A DNA stretch of 64,000 bases from VAXT01 sp963850415 (lineage in GTDB: Bacteria; Actinomycetota; Thermoleophilia; Gaiellales; Gaiellaceae), in contig CAWKLE010000003.1 in assembly GCA_963850415.1 (NCBI GenBank), forward strand, positions 372,001-436,000, given 5' to 3'. The position numbers and the translations under genes are program-made. Below the pieces are notes generated by a model that saw only the letters and a program-made list of their open reading frames with translations, was not told the origin of the DNA and ran no database searches. Below are positions 1 through 7,448 of this stretch, in pieces; the stretch's first letter is position 1, and the number at the start of each line of letters is the position of its first letter.

Positions 1-2
1 AG

Positions 3-1013
3 GCCGCAGCCCGCGACCCGGACGTGATCGCGATCAAGACGACGGTGTACCGCACGAGCGACGAGTCGCCGCTCGTTCCCGCCCTGATCGAGGCCGCGGA
101 CGCCGGGAAGCAGACGGTGTGCCTCGTCGAACTGAAGGCGCGCTTCGACGAGCGGCGGAACATCGAGTGGTCACGTGCCCTGGAGCGATCGGGAGTGCAC
201 GTCGTCTACGGCTTCCCGAACCTGAAGACGCACGCCAAGATGACGCTCGTCGTCAGGCGTGAGGGAGACGAGCTGCGGCGGTACGTTCATGTCGGCACCG
301 GCAACTACCACGCGGTGACCGCCCGGGGCTACGAGGATTTCGGGCTGTTCACGATCGACGAGAGCATCGCCTCGGACGTCGCCGACCTCTTCAACTACAT
401 GACCGGGTTCGGGCGGCCGCAACGGTTCCGCAAGCTGCTGGTCGCGCCCTTCACGCTCCGCACGAGGCTGGTCGACGCGATCAAGTCGGTTTCGCAGGTC
501 GCGGAGGCGGGCAAGAAGGCGCGGATCCGCGTGAAAGTCAACTCACTCACCGACGAGAAGGTCATCGAGGCACTGTACGACGCTTCCCGGGCGGGGGCCG
601 AGATCGACATCGTGTGCCGGTCGATCTGCTCGCTCCGCCCGGGGGTCAAGGGCCTGAGCGAGAACATCCGCGTCAGGAGCGTCGTCGGCCGCTTTCTCGA
701 GCACAGCCGCGTCTTCGTGCTCGAGGGAGGAGACAAGACGACCTGTCTGCTCGGGAGCGCCGATCTGATGCCTCGCAACCTCGACCACCGGCTCGAGGCG
801 GTCGTGCCGGTCGACGACCTCCGCGCGCGCCAGCGGGTGAACGCAATGTTCGACGCCCTCCTCTCCGACAACACGAACTCGTGGGAACTGAATGGGAACG
901 GCACCTGGCGCCGCCTGCGCCCCAAGAAGGAGGACCGCCGCGTGTCCGCGCAGGCACTGCTGATGCGGAACGCCCTCGCACGCGCTCGCCGAACCGTCTC
1001 CAGGCGCAGCTGA
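3..1013 (+). CDS. ppk1: Polyphosphate kinase 1, C-terminal part (start lies before the window)
   Basis: Makes polyphosphate from ATP by reversible transfer of the terminal phosphate. The reading frame is open from base 3 (AAARDPDVIAIKTTVYRTS), which matches the internal PPK1 block ahead of the two phospholipase-D-like catalytic domains, so the gene begins upstream. The first catalytic histidine block (LKTHAK) and the second (RFLEHSR) are both visible, as are the VKVNSL and SICSLRPGVKGLSE blocks, so the visible half looks functional. The frame closes with TGA at 1013. The ppx gene follows after 43 bases on the same strand, a common pairing of polyphosphate synthesis and breakdown. Confidence 0.95.
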   Translation, partial: AAARDPDVIAIKTTVYRTSDESPLVPALIEAADAGKQTVCLVELKARFDERRNIEWSRALERSGVHVVYGFPNLKTHAKMTLVVRREGDELRRYVHVGTGNYHAVTARGYEDFGLFTIDESIASDVADLFNYMTGFGRPQRFRKLLVAPFTLRTRLVDAIKSVSQVAEAGKKARIRVKVNSLTDEKVIEALYDASRAGAEIDIVCRSICSLRPGVKGLSENIRVRSVVGRFLEHSRVFVLEGGDKTTCLLGSADLMPRNLDHRLEAVVPVDDLRARQRVNAMFDALLSDNTNSWELNGNGTWRRLRPKKEDRRVSAQALLMRNALARARRTVSRRS

Positions 1014-1056
1014 GCGCCTCGATGCCGACCTGTCCACTCATCAAGATGCCCTCCTG

Positions 1057-1936
1057 ATGCGCGTAGCTGCGATCGACGTCGGCTCGAACACCGTGCGGCT
1101 CCTCGTCGCGACGCTCGAGGACGGCTCCGTCAAGCCGGTCCGGGAGGAGCGGACCGCCGTGGGGCTCGCCCGGGACATCGAGCGCACCGGCCGGATTCCG
1201 GCGGAGAAGATCGACCGTGCCGCGAAGATCGCGCGGAACTACGCAAGGGACGCGGCGAAGGTGGGGGTCACGCGCATCGAGGTGCTCGTGACGGCGCCGG
1301 CTCGACAGAGCAGGAACGGGAGCGAGCTGGTCAAGGCGATCGCTTCTGCGACGCGGCTGCCCGTGCGGCCGCTGAGCGCCGAGGAGGAAGGCCGGCTCGC
1401 ATTTGCGGGCGTGGTCTCGACGTTTCCAGCGCCGCCCGCAAGCATCGCCGTCGGTCGACGTGGGTGGGGGCTCAACGCAGCTCGTCTTCGGAACGGCCGC
1501 GGGCCCGGTCTGGTTCCGCACCCTCGACATCGGCTCGCTCCGACTCGCCCAGCGGCACCTCGACCACGACCCGCCGCGGAGCGAGGAGCTCGACGAGCTC
1601 AAAGCCAGCATCGAGCGGGCGTTCGAGGGTCATGCGTCACCACTTCCGCGCTGCGCCGCGGCCACGGGCGGAACGGCTCGGGCGCTGCGCCGCGTCGTCG
1701 GGCGGACGCTCGGAGCGAAGCAGCTGGCGAAGGCCGAGGCGGTCCTCAGCTCGGCACCAGCCGAAGAGCTCGCCGAGAAGTTCGGCTTCCCGCTCTGGCG
1801 GGGTCAGACTCTGCTGGCGGGCGCGTTCGTGCTCGCCGAGGCGCAAAGGCGCCTGGGCGTTCCCCTCGTCGTCGCGCGCGCTGGCCTCCGCGAGGGCGCC
1901 GTCCTCGAGTCGCTGGCCGAAGAACAAGCCGCCTAG
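1057..1936 (+). CDS. ppx: Exopolyphosphatase (Ppx/GppA family), broken by a +1 frameshift
   Basis: Ppx/GppA phosphatases remove terminal phosphate from polyphosphate or pppGpp. The N-terminal half (MRVAAIDVGSNTVRLLVA, the first phosphate-binding loop of the ASKHA fold) runs in one frame to about 1452. The second half (VDVGGGSTQLVFG, the second loop, then ATGGTARALRR) continues one base later. Skipping one base near 1453 gives a continuous protein of about 292 residues ending at 1936, close to the short actinobacterial Ppx length. The joined protein has both nucleotide/phosphate loops, so a sequence error is more likely than real decay. It converges on the next gene, with a shared hairpin between them. 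Confidence 0.85.
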
Positions 1937-1965
1937 ACGGTTCAAGCTGCCTAGGCAGGCGGCTT
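1926..1965. terminator. Hairpin between convergent genes ppx and the histidine phosphatase gene
   Basis: Arms AAGCCGCCT (1926-1934) and AGGCGGCTT (1957-1965) pair perfectly over 9 bases. The left arm overlaps the end of ppx and the right arm overlaps the end of the leftward gene, so a bidirectional terminator is the natural reading. There is no T-run on either side. Confidence 0.5.
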
Positions 1966-2361
1966 GATGTAGCGCTCCGGCTCGAGTTGGTCGTCCACGA
2001 CCCACGTCGCGCCCTTCTTGAACTTCCGGTCGCCGAGCCACGGGAGGTCGCCGTGCGTGCAGACGGCCACGTTCTCGCCGCGCAGCCGTTCGAGCACGTC
2101 CCCCACCTCGTCCAACCTCGTCGCTCCGAGCTGCTCGTCGAGCTCGATCTCGAGCCCGCGCGCCTCGGCGAGCGGTTCGACGGTCTGAACGCAGCGCAGG
2201 TATGGGCTGGACACGATTCGATCGATCTGGAACGCGGCGAGCGCCTCGACGAGCGCGTCGGACTGGAGCCGGCCCCGGTCGTCCACGGGCCGCACGCGGT
2301 CGTCTCCCTCCCACGCGTTCCGGTGGCCCGCAAGCGCGTGGCGGATCAGGAGGAGGCTCAC
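1951..2361 (-). CDS. Histidine phosphatase (SixA-like), possible second half of a split MutT1
   Basis: Branch-1 histidine phosphatase of 136 residues. The catalytic RH motif is near the N-terminus (LLLIRHALAGH, His8), followed by SSPYLRCVQT and the second conserved histidine in CTHGDLP. The start ATG overlaps the stop of the upstream Nudix gene by 4 bases (2358-2361), so the two are translationally coupled. In mycobacteria the MutT1 protein, encoded beside ppk1, carries a Nudix domain followed by a histidine phosphatase domain. Here the same two domains are separate adjacent genes in the same order. Function as the phosphatase partner of the Nudix enzyme is inference. Confidence 0.85.
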   Translation of the reverse strand: MSLLLIRHALAGHRNAWEGDDRVRPVDDRGRLQSDALVEALAAFQIDRIVSSPYLRCVQTVEPLAEARGLEIELDEQLGATRLDEVGDVLERLRGENVAVCTHGDLPWLGDRKFKKGATWVVDDQLEPERYIKPPA

Positions 2362-2774
2362 ACGAGCTCCTCGACTGGCAGCGAATCGAGCACGGCCAGG
2401 TCACGATCCCATGTCAAGCGCTCCGCTGCATCCTCGAAGGCGACCCACAGGACCTCGTCGACGCCGTCTCCGGCGATCGGCTCCTCGCCGAATGGAAGCT
2501 CCATCGCCCAGTAGCGCACGACCTTCCGGCGACCCTTGGAGTCGCGGTACCTCGTGCTCGCGAGCTCGGGGCCGCGATCGGGGCGGAGACCGACTTCCTC
2601 CTCGACCTCGCGGAGCGCCGCGTCCTCGTCGCTCTCCGCGTCGTCCCTGGCCTTCCCCTTCGGGAAGCTCCAGTCCCCGTAGCGCGGCCGGTGGATGAGA
2701 AGCACCTCGAGGCCGTCCGGACCGCGCCGCCAGACGACTCCGCCGGCTGCCCGCACGCCGCGGCTCAGGCCCAC
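2358..2774 (-). CDS. Nudix hydrolase (MutT1-type first half)
   Basis: Hydrolyses nucleoside-diphosphate-X compounds such as oxidised nucleotides or diadenosine polyphosphates. It opens with VRAAGGVVWRR, then RPRYGDWSFPKGK and a Nudix box ending REVEEEVGL with the catalytic glutamates. The box has one extra residue between the first glycine and first glutamate. GTG starts at 2807, 2774 and 2756 are all in frame. I chose 2774 because it limits overlap with the CYTH-CHAD gene to 10 bases; none has a well-spaced ribosome site. It is coupled by 4 bases to the histidine phosphatase gene downstream. Confidence 0.85.
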   Translation of the reverse strand: MGLSRGVRAAGGVVWRRGPDGLEVLLIHRPRYGDWSFPKGKARDDAESDEDAALREVEEEVGLRPDRGPELASTRYRDSKGRRKVVRYWAMELPFGEEPIAGDGVDEVLWVAFEDAAERLTWDRDLAVLDSLPVEELV

Positions 2775-4183
2775 ACCTTCCGGGCCGCCTCCTCGTAGCG
2801 GCGCCACGCCTTCGAAAGCGCCGCGGCAGCCGCATCGCGGCGGTTCCGCTGCCGGCTGACGAGGATGCCCGCGGCGAGTGCCGTTCGCTGCGCACGAACG
2901 CCGCGCAGGAGCGCCCGGATCCGAGCCTCGGCGACGACGGCGTCGTGGTGCTCCCCCGCGGCGTCCTGGAACTCCTTCGCCGCGTCGATCAGCTTCACGC
3001 CGGGCTTCCCGAGCTCGTCCTCGAGCACTTCGGTCGCGTAGCGGGCGCGCTTGCCCTTGATGCGCGCCTGGTGGACCGTCTCGTCGGTCGGCTCGTCCTC
3101 CACCTGTTGCATCGCCTTCCGCAGCCGCTTGAACTCGTTCTCGACCTCGGCCCGCAGCGAGCCGGCTCCGCCCGGCGGCGGCCCCGCGGCCGCAGCCTCG
3201 ATCGAGGCCAGCAGCGCAAGGTAGCGCTCACTCCGCAGCGCCTTGAGCATGCTCCTTCGAGCGTCGGCGCGCGAATCGTCGAGCTTCTTGAACAGCGGCG
3301 CCAGAGCCTTGCGGTCGGCCGGATCCAGGCGACCTGCCTCCTCACGCAGGTACGGGATCAGGACGTCTAGGTCGCGCGCCGGGCCCAGCTCCCCGCCGAG
3401 CCACGCCAGCTCGCTCCGCATCTCGGCCACCCAGGCCTGATCGAGAATCGGTGCGGCCGTCTTCAGCACCGAGCGCAGCCGCCGCGTTGCGACGCGCAGC
3501 TGATGCAGGTCCTCGGGGTCGTTCCCGACCCGTACGCCTGGATCGTGGGCGAGCATCCTCGCGTACTGGTCCCGAAGGTACGGGCGCAGCTGCTCGAGAG
3601 AGGTCGACGGCAGCGGCAGCTCCGGCTGCGGCTCGCGGGCCAGAGCCTGCTCCAGGGGACCGGCGCCGTTCGTGCGCTTGGCACCCGACTTGCGGAGAGC
3701 CGACTCCAGCCGCGCCAGCTCCTTGCGGGTCGCGGCCAGCTGCTCGAGCTCGATCTCGCTGAACGAGCCCGTCGTGCGCTGCCCGTCGAGGAGCGCGATC
3801 GAGGCGACGCTGATCTTCGCGAGCGACCTGCGTCCCGCCTTGACCCGCAACCCGGTGGCGTGCGTCCGCGTGCGCAGCACCGGAGCGAGGTCGAAGCCCG
3901 CGGACGCAGCCGACACCAGCTCACGCAGCTCCTCCGGAGGGCCGACGGGGCCTCCGGGCGCCTCGACGTCGAGCGTCGGGACCCCGTCGCAGACCACACT
4001 CAGCCGCCAGAGCCCCTTGCCGTTCTCGATCCGGCGCCGCAACACGAACCCGGCCAGCCCGAGTCGCCCGCCGGCGGTGTCGTAAAAGGTCTCCGTGAAG
4101 TCGCGCCGCGGGAGAGCTCGCCCCCTAACCGCAGGCAGCTCGAACGTGTCTCCGGCCTCGAACTGGAGCGTCTTGCGCGGCAT
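2765..4183 (-). CDS. CYTH-CHAD domain protein, polyphosphate-associated
   Basis: A 472-residue protein. Residues about 1-200 are CYTH-like (DTFELP, FYDTAGGRLGLAGFVLRRR), the triphosphate tunnel fold. Residues about 200-470 form the helical CHAD domain, with its conserved histidine/arginine helix DLHQLRVATRRLRS. CHAD domains are known to bind inorganic polyphosphate, and the gene lies beside ppk1 and ppx, which fits. The usual ExExK catalytic motif at the CYTH N-terminus is not visible: the protein begins MPRKTLQFEAGDTFELP. The domain may therefore bind rather than hydrolyse. ATG start at 4183; it heads the leftward Nudix-phosphatase operon. Confidence 0.9.
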   Translation of the reverse strand: MPRKTLQFEAGDTFELPAVRGRALPRRDFTETFYDTAGGRLGLAGFVLRRRIENGKGLWRLSVVCDGVPTLDVEAPGGPVGPPEELRELVSAASAGFDLAPVLRTRTHATGLRVKAGRRSLAKISVASIALLDGQRTTGSFSEIELEQLAATRKELARLESALRKSGAKRTNGAGPLEQALAREPQPELPLPSTSLEQLRPYLRDQYARMLAHDPGVRVGNDPEDLHQLRVATRRLRSVLKTAAPILDQAWVAEMRSELAWLGGELGPARDLDVLIPYLREEAGRLDPADRKALAPLFKKLDDSRADARRSMLKALRSERYLALLASIEAAAAGPPPGGAGSLRAEVENEFKRLRKAMQQVEDEPTDETVHQARIKGKRARYATEVLEDELGKPGVKLIDAAKEFQDAAGEHHDAVVAEARIRALLRGVRAQRTALAAGILVSRQRNRRDAAAAALSKAWRRYEEAARKVWA

Positions 4184-4213
4184 GTACTCATCGTAGAACG
4201 TCCCGCCGAGCCG

Positions 4214-4233
4214 TTTTCCACATGTGTGGAAAA
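4214..4233. promoter_or_regulatory. Perfect inverted repeat upstream of the CYTH-CHAD gene
   Basis: Arms TTTTCCACA (4214-4222) and TGTGGAAAA (4225-4233) with a TG spacer. It lies 30 bases before the leftward CYTH-CHAD start and about 150 bases before the rightward membrane gene, in the only regulatory gap between them. Each arm is one base from the DnaA box TTATCCACA, facing inward. It could be an operator or a pair of DnaA-like boxes. Confidence 0.45.
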
Positions 4234-4386
4234 GCCCCTGAGTCGATCCTCACCGCACGGCGGCGGAATGCTTACCGGCCTTTCACATTTGCCGTTCGCG
4301 CCGACAGGTGAGCGGCCCTTTCAGTACGTTCCCCGGCCAACGGGCGCAAGTAGGCTCGCGCGGACACACTCGAGCGAGGAGGTCTC

Positions 4387-4638
4387 GTGAACACACGGCA
4401 TCCGGCACTGATCGCGACCGCAGTCATCCTCGGCATCGTCTTCGTCGTGCTCGGGATCGTTTACTTTGCGGTGCCCGCGGGATCGCTCCCATCCTGGATC
4501 CCGGGTCACGAGGCAGGATCGAGCCATCATCACGTGAAGCACGGAATCGCCTCGTTCCTGCTTGGCGCTGCCCTCCTGATCTTCGCCTGGTTCCAGACCG
4601 GGAAGAAGGGAAGCGCAGAGCAGCCCTCCGGCACGTGA
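4387..4638 (+). CDS. Small two-helix membrane protein coupled to uppP
   Basis: An 83-residue protein not assigned to a named family. It has two hydrophobic segments, about residues 8-29 (ALIATAVILGIVFVVLGIVYF) and 52-68 (IASFLLGAALLIFAWF), joined by a polar His-rich loop (GHEAGSSHHHVKHG). The GTG start is supported by a strong ribosome site, GAGGAGG at 4376-4382. Its stop overlaps the GTG of uppP by 4 bases, so it is probably made together with the undecaprenyl-diphosphatase. The histidines might bind metal, but nothing shows this. Confidence 0.75.
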   Translation: MNTRHPALIATAVILGIVFVVLGIVYFAVPAGSLPSWIPGHEAGSSHHHVKHGIASFLLGAALLIFAWFQTGKKGSAEQPSGT

Positions 4639-5507
4639 TCGCCGCCGAGCCGATCACCTACTTCCAGGCGATCGTCCTTGGGCTCCTCCAGGGCGTCAGC
4701 GAGCTGTTCCCCATCTCGAGCCTCGGACATAGCGTCATCTTCCCGAGCCTGTTCGGCTGGAACATCCACCAGAACGACGATTACTTCATCACCTTCCTCG
4801 TCGCGACTCATCTGGCAACCGCGATCGTGCTATTCGGCTTTTTCTGGCACGACTGGATGCGGATCTTCCGCGGCCTCGGCCGCAGCCTGCGCGACCGCGG
4901 CATCGACCCCGAGGACTGGGATGCCAAGCTCGGCTGGCTCCTCGTCGTCGGCACGATTCCGGCGGGAATCCTCGGCCTCCTCCTCGAGCATGCCCTCCGC
5001 GGGCTGTTCGCATCGCCACAGTCGGCGTCGTTCTTCCTGATGCTCAATGGTGTCCTTCTCTTCGGCGCGGAGGCCCTCCGCCGTCGAGCGCCGCAGACCG
5101 ACGAGGACGATGACAAGCGGATCTCTCGGCAGGTGTCGTTCCCGCAGTCGTTCGTCGTCGGCGCCGCCCAGGCGATCGCTCTGATCCCTGGATTTTCCCG
5201 GTCGGGCGCGGCCATGGGCGGAGGCCTCATCGTGGGTCTCTCGAACAAGGACGCCGCGCGATTTGCGTTCCTGCTTGCGACCCCGATCATCGGCGCCGCC
5301 GCCCTCCTCAAGCTCCCGGAGTTGTTCGGTTCGCAAGGGGACGGGATCCGGGGTCAGGCGCTCGTCGCGTCGCTGTGCTCGGGGCTGACGGCGTACTTCT
5401 CAGTCCGCTTCCTCATGCGCTACTTCGAGACGCGAACGCTCATCCCGTTCGCGGTCTGGTGCCTTGCGTTCGGCGCGGCCTGCACCGTCTACTTTCTCGC
5501 GACCTGA
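4635..5507 (+). CDS. uppP: Undecaprenyl-diphosphatase
   Basis: Membrane enzyme that dephosphorylates undecaprenyl diphosphate to recycle the lipid carrier for cell-wall synthesis; overexpression is linked to bacitracin resistance. The 290-residue BacA/UppP protein shows both family signatures: GVSELFPISSLGHSV near the N-terminus and PGFSRSGAAMGGG near residue 190. Multiple hydrophobic segments are present. I chose GTG at 4635, which overlaps the previous stop by 4 bases and puts FQAIVLGLLQGVSE at the expected distance. An upstream extension to 4308 reads through unrelated sequence. Confidence 0.93.
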   Translation: MIAAEPITYFQAIVLGLLQGVSELFPISSLGHSVIFPSLFGWNIHQNDDYFITFLVATHLATAIVLFGFFWHDWMRIFRGLGRSLRDRGIDPEDWDAKLGWLLVVGTIPAGILGLLLEHALRGLFASPQSASFFLMLNGVLLFGAEALRRRAPQTDEDDDKRISRQVSFPQSFVVGAAQAIALIPGFSRSGAAMGGGLIVGLSNKDAARFAFLLATPIIGAAALLKLPELFGSQGDGIRGQALVASLCSGLTAYFSVRFLMRYFETRTLIPFAVWCLAFGAACTVYFLAT

Positions 5508-5514
5508 CGTCATG

Positions 5515-5541
5515 TAAGATTGCCTAGGCGATGCCTAGGCA
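5515..5541 (+). promoter_or_regulatory. -10 element and operator palindrome covering the start of the molybdate regulator
   Basis: A perfect palindrome, arms TGCCTAGGC (5521-5529) and GCCTAGGCA (5533-5541) with spacer GAT, contains the ATG start at 5531. A -10-like TAAGAT lies at 5515-5520, so transcription would begin close to the ATG and the message would be nearly leaderless. The layout suggests the MerR/TOBE protein represses its own operon from this site. Confidence 0.55.
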
Positions 5542-5905
5542 GACGTACACCGCGGGAGAGGCTGCACGGCGCCTCGGCATCAGCATCGACACGCTCCGGC
5601 GCTGGGACCGCCAGGGGCGTATTCGCACGCGTCGCGACCACGCCAACCGGCGCGTCGTCTTGGCGAGCGAGGTGGAGCGGCTCCGCGGGGGGTCGCTCCA
5701 ACACGATCTGTCCGCACGGAACCGGCTGACCGGGACCGTGCGCGAGGTGAAGATCGAGGGCCTCCTCGCCCAGGTCGAGCTCGAGGCCGGCCCGTTCCGA
5801 ATCGTCTCCGTGATCACCAGCGAGGCCGCGGAGGAGCTGGCCCTCGAGCCGGGCGACTCGGCGACGGCCGTCGTCAAGGCGACCTCGATCATGGTCGAGA
5901 GATGA
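5531..5905 (+). CDS. Molybdate-responsive regulator: MerR-type HTH plus one TOBE (Mop) domain
   Basis: A 124-residue protein. Residues 5-50 are a MerR/excisionase-like helix-turn-helix (YTAGEAARRLGISIDTLRRWDRQGRI). Residues 60-124 are a molybdate-binding TOBE domain (NRLTGTVREVKIEGLLAQVELEAG...VVKATSIMVER). It replaces classical ModE as the likely molybdate sensor. It is the first gene of the mod operon and overlaps modA by 4 bases. The start codon lies inside a perfect palindrome, which suggests autoregulation. Confidence 0.87.
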   Translation: MPRQTYTAGEAARRLGISIDTLRRWDRQGRIRTRRDHANRRVVLASEVERLRGGSLQHDLSARNRLTGTVREVKIEGLLAQVELEAGPFRIVSVITSEAAEELALEPGDSATAVVKATSIMVER

Positions 5906-6627
5906 GAGCGCTCGCCGTCCTCTTCGCGCTCGTCTCGCTAGCGCTTCCGAGTGCGACCGGCGCCGGCGGGAACTTCACCGTCTTCGCGGCCGCGTCGCTA
6001 ACCGAGGTCTTCCCGAAGATCGACAAAACGCCCCGCTATAGCTTCGCCGGCTCAGACCAGCTCGCGCTCCAGATCCGGCAGGGCGCGCCGGCCGACGTCT
6101 TCGCCTCCGCGAGCCCGAAATACACGCAGCTCCTCTACCACGACGGTCTAGTCCGTAAGCCGGTCACGTTCGCCACGAACAAGCTGATCGTGATCGTCCC
6201 GAAGTCGAATCCGGCGGGCATCCATTCCGTCTACGACCTCAGGCGAAGCGGCATCAAGCTCGTGATCGGAGACCAGAGCGTCCCGATCGGCTCGTACACG
6301 CGACAGCTGCTCGACGCGCTCGGGATCAAGGACGCCGTGCTGCACAACGTCGTCAGCCAGGAGACGGACGTGAAGGGGATCGTGGCCAAGGTCGCTCTCG
6401 GCGAGGCGGACGCGGGCTTCGTCTACGTGACCGATTCGAGGCCCGTGGCGTCCAAGGTTCAGAAGATCTTCCTGCCGGCCTGGGCGCAGCCGCCGATCCG
6501 CTATCAGGTGGCGATGGTCGGTTCGACCTCGCGCCGAGTGGAGGCGCGCGCGTTCGTCAAGAACCTCCTGTCGAAGCGCGGCCGGCTGCTGCTCAAGCGA
6601 GCCGGGTTCGGACTGCCGAAGAAGTGA
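5902..6627 (+). CDS. modA: Molybdate ABC transporter substrate-binding protein
   Basis: Extracytoplasmic protein that captures molybdate or tungstate for the ModBC importer. The 241-residue precursor starts with a signal peptide (LAVLFALVSLALPSATGAGG) with no lipobox cysteine. It shows the family blocks FAAASLTEVFP (oxyanion-binding serine), FAGSDQLALQIRQGAPADVFASAS and GEADAGFVYVTDS. The ATG overlaps the regulator stop by 4 bases, and its own end overlaps modB by 4 bases. Confidence 0.94.
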   Translation: MRALAVLFALVSLALPSATGAGGNFTVFAAASLTEVFPKIDKTPRYSFAGSDQLALQIRQGAPADVFASASPKYTQLLYHDGLVRKPVTFATNKLIVIVPKSNPAGIHSVYDLRRSGIKLVIGDQSVPIGSYTRQLLDALGIKDAVLHNVVSQETDVKGIVAKVALGEADAGFVYVTDSRPVASKVQKIFLPAWAQPPIRYQVAMVGSTSRRVEARAFVKNLLSKRGRLLLKRAGFGLPKK

Positions 6628-7448
6628 GCCGGATCGCGTTTGCCGCGACGACTGCCGTCGCGGCCGGCGTCGCCTTCGTGTTTCTGCTGCTGCCACTCCT
6701 CGCGATCTTCCTGCGCGTTCCGATCGGCGATCTGTTCGGCCAGCTCGGTAGCCCGGTGTTCCGCGACGCGCTGGTGGTCAGCCTGAAGACGAGCCTGATC
6801 GCACACGTCTCGGTGCTCGTGTTCGGAACGCCGACCGCGTACCTACTCGCACGGAAGCGGTTCCTCGGGCGCGGCGCGCTGATCACGCTGATCGAGCTCC
6901 CGCTCGTGATGCCGCCGGCAGTCGCCGGGATCGCGCTCCTCGCCGCGTTCGGCCGGCTGGGCCTCTTGGGCGACGAGCTGAACGCGCTCGGCATCAGCAT
7001 CGGGTTCACGCAGACGGCCGTCGTGCTCGCAGTCGCCTTCGTCGAGAGCCCGTTCTACCTACGCGGGGCAATCGCGGCCTTCGAGAGCGTGGACGAGAAC
7101 CTGATCTCCGCCGCACGGACGCTCGGCGCCGGCCCGTGGCGCGTGTTCGGGCGCATCGCGCTGCCGCTCGCGGCCGGGGGGCTCGGAGCCGCTTCCGCGC
7201 TGGCACTGGCGCGTGGGCTCGGCGAGTTCGGTGCGACGCTGATCTTCGCCGGCAGCCTGCAGGGCGTCACGCAGACCCTGCCGCTCGCGATCTACGCACA
7301 GTTCGACCAGGACTTCGACGTCGCGCTGGCGATCAGCGCGCTCTTCATCCTCGTCGGAGCGGCGATACTCGTCGGCCTCAAGGTCTTCACATGGGCACGG
7401 CTCGGCTCGATCTCAAGGTTCCGACTCGTGACTTCGACGTCGAGGTAG
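6624..7448 (+). CDS. modB: Molybdate ABC transporter permease
   Basis: Inner-membrane channel of the ModABC importer, 274 residues with about five or six hydrophobic helices. The EAA loop that docks with the ATPase is seen as NLISAARTLGAGPWRVFGRIALPLA, and the typical ARGLGEFGATLIFAG follows. GTG start at 6624 overlaps modA by 4 bases. The 3' end overlaps modC by 58 bases. Confidence 0.94.
   Translation: MSRIAFAATTAVAAGVAFVFLLLPLLAIFLRVPIGDLFGQLGSPVFRDALVVSLKTSLIAHVSVLVFGTPTAYLLARKRFLGRGALITLIELPLVMPPAVAGIALLAAFGRLGLLGDELNALGISIGFTQTAVVLAVAFVESPFYLRGAIAAFESVDENLISAARTLGAGPWRVFGRIALPLAAGGLGAASALALARGLGEFGATLIFAGSLQGVTQTLPLAIYAQFDQDFDVALAISALFILVGAAILVGLKVFTWARLGSISRFRLVTSTSR

Noticed and set aside
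1801..1813. GGGTCAGACTCTG as a third member of the GGGTCAGACCC family
   Set aside because: It is not palindromic and lies in conserved ppx coding sequence.
1948..1957. TGCCTAGGCA as a second molybdate-regulator operator
   Set aside because: It lies inside the hairpin between the two convergent gene ends, away from any promoter, so the match to the palindrome at 5521 is probably chance.
4308..4634. An N-terminal extension of UppP
   Set aside because: The extension overlaps the small membrane gene in another frame and does not resemble UppP; the GTG at 4635 fits the family start.
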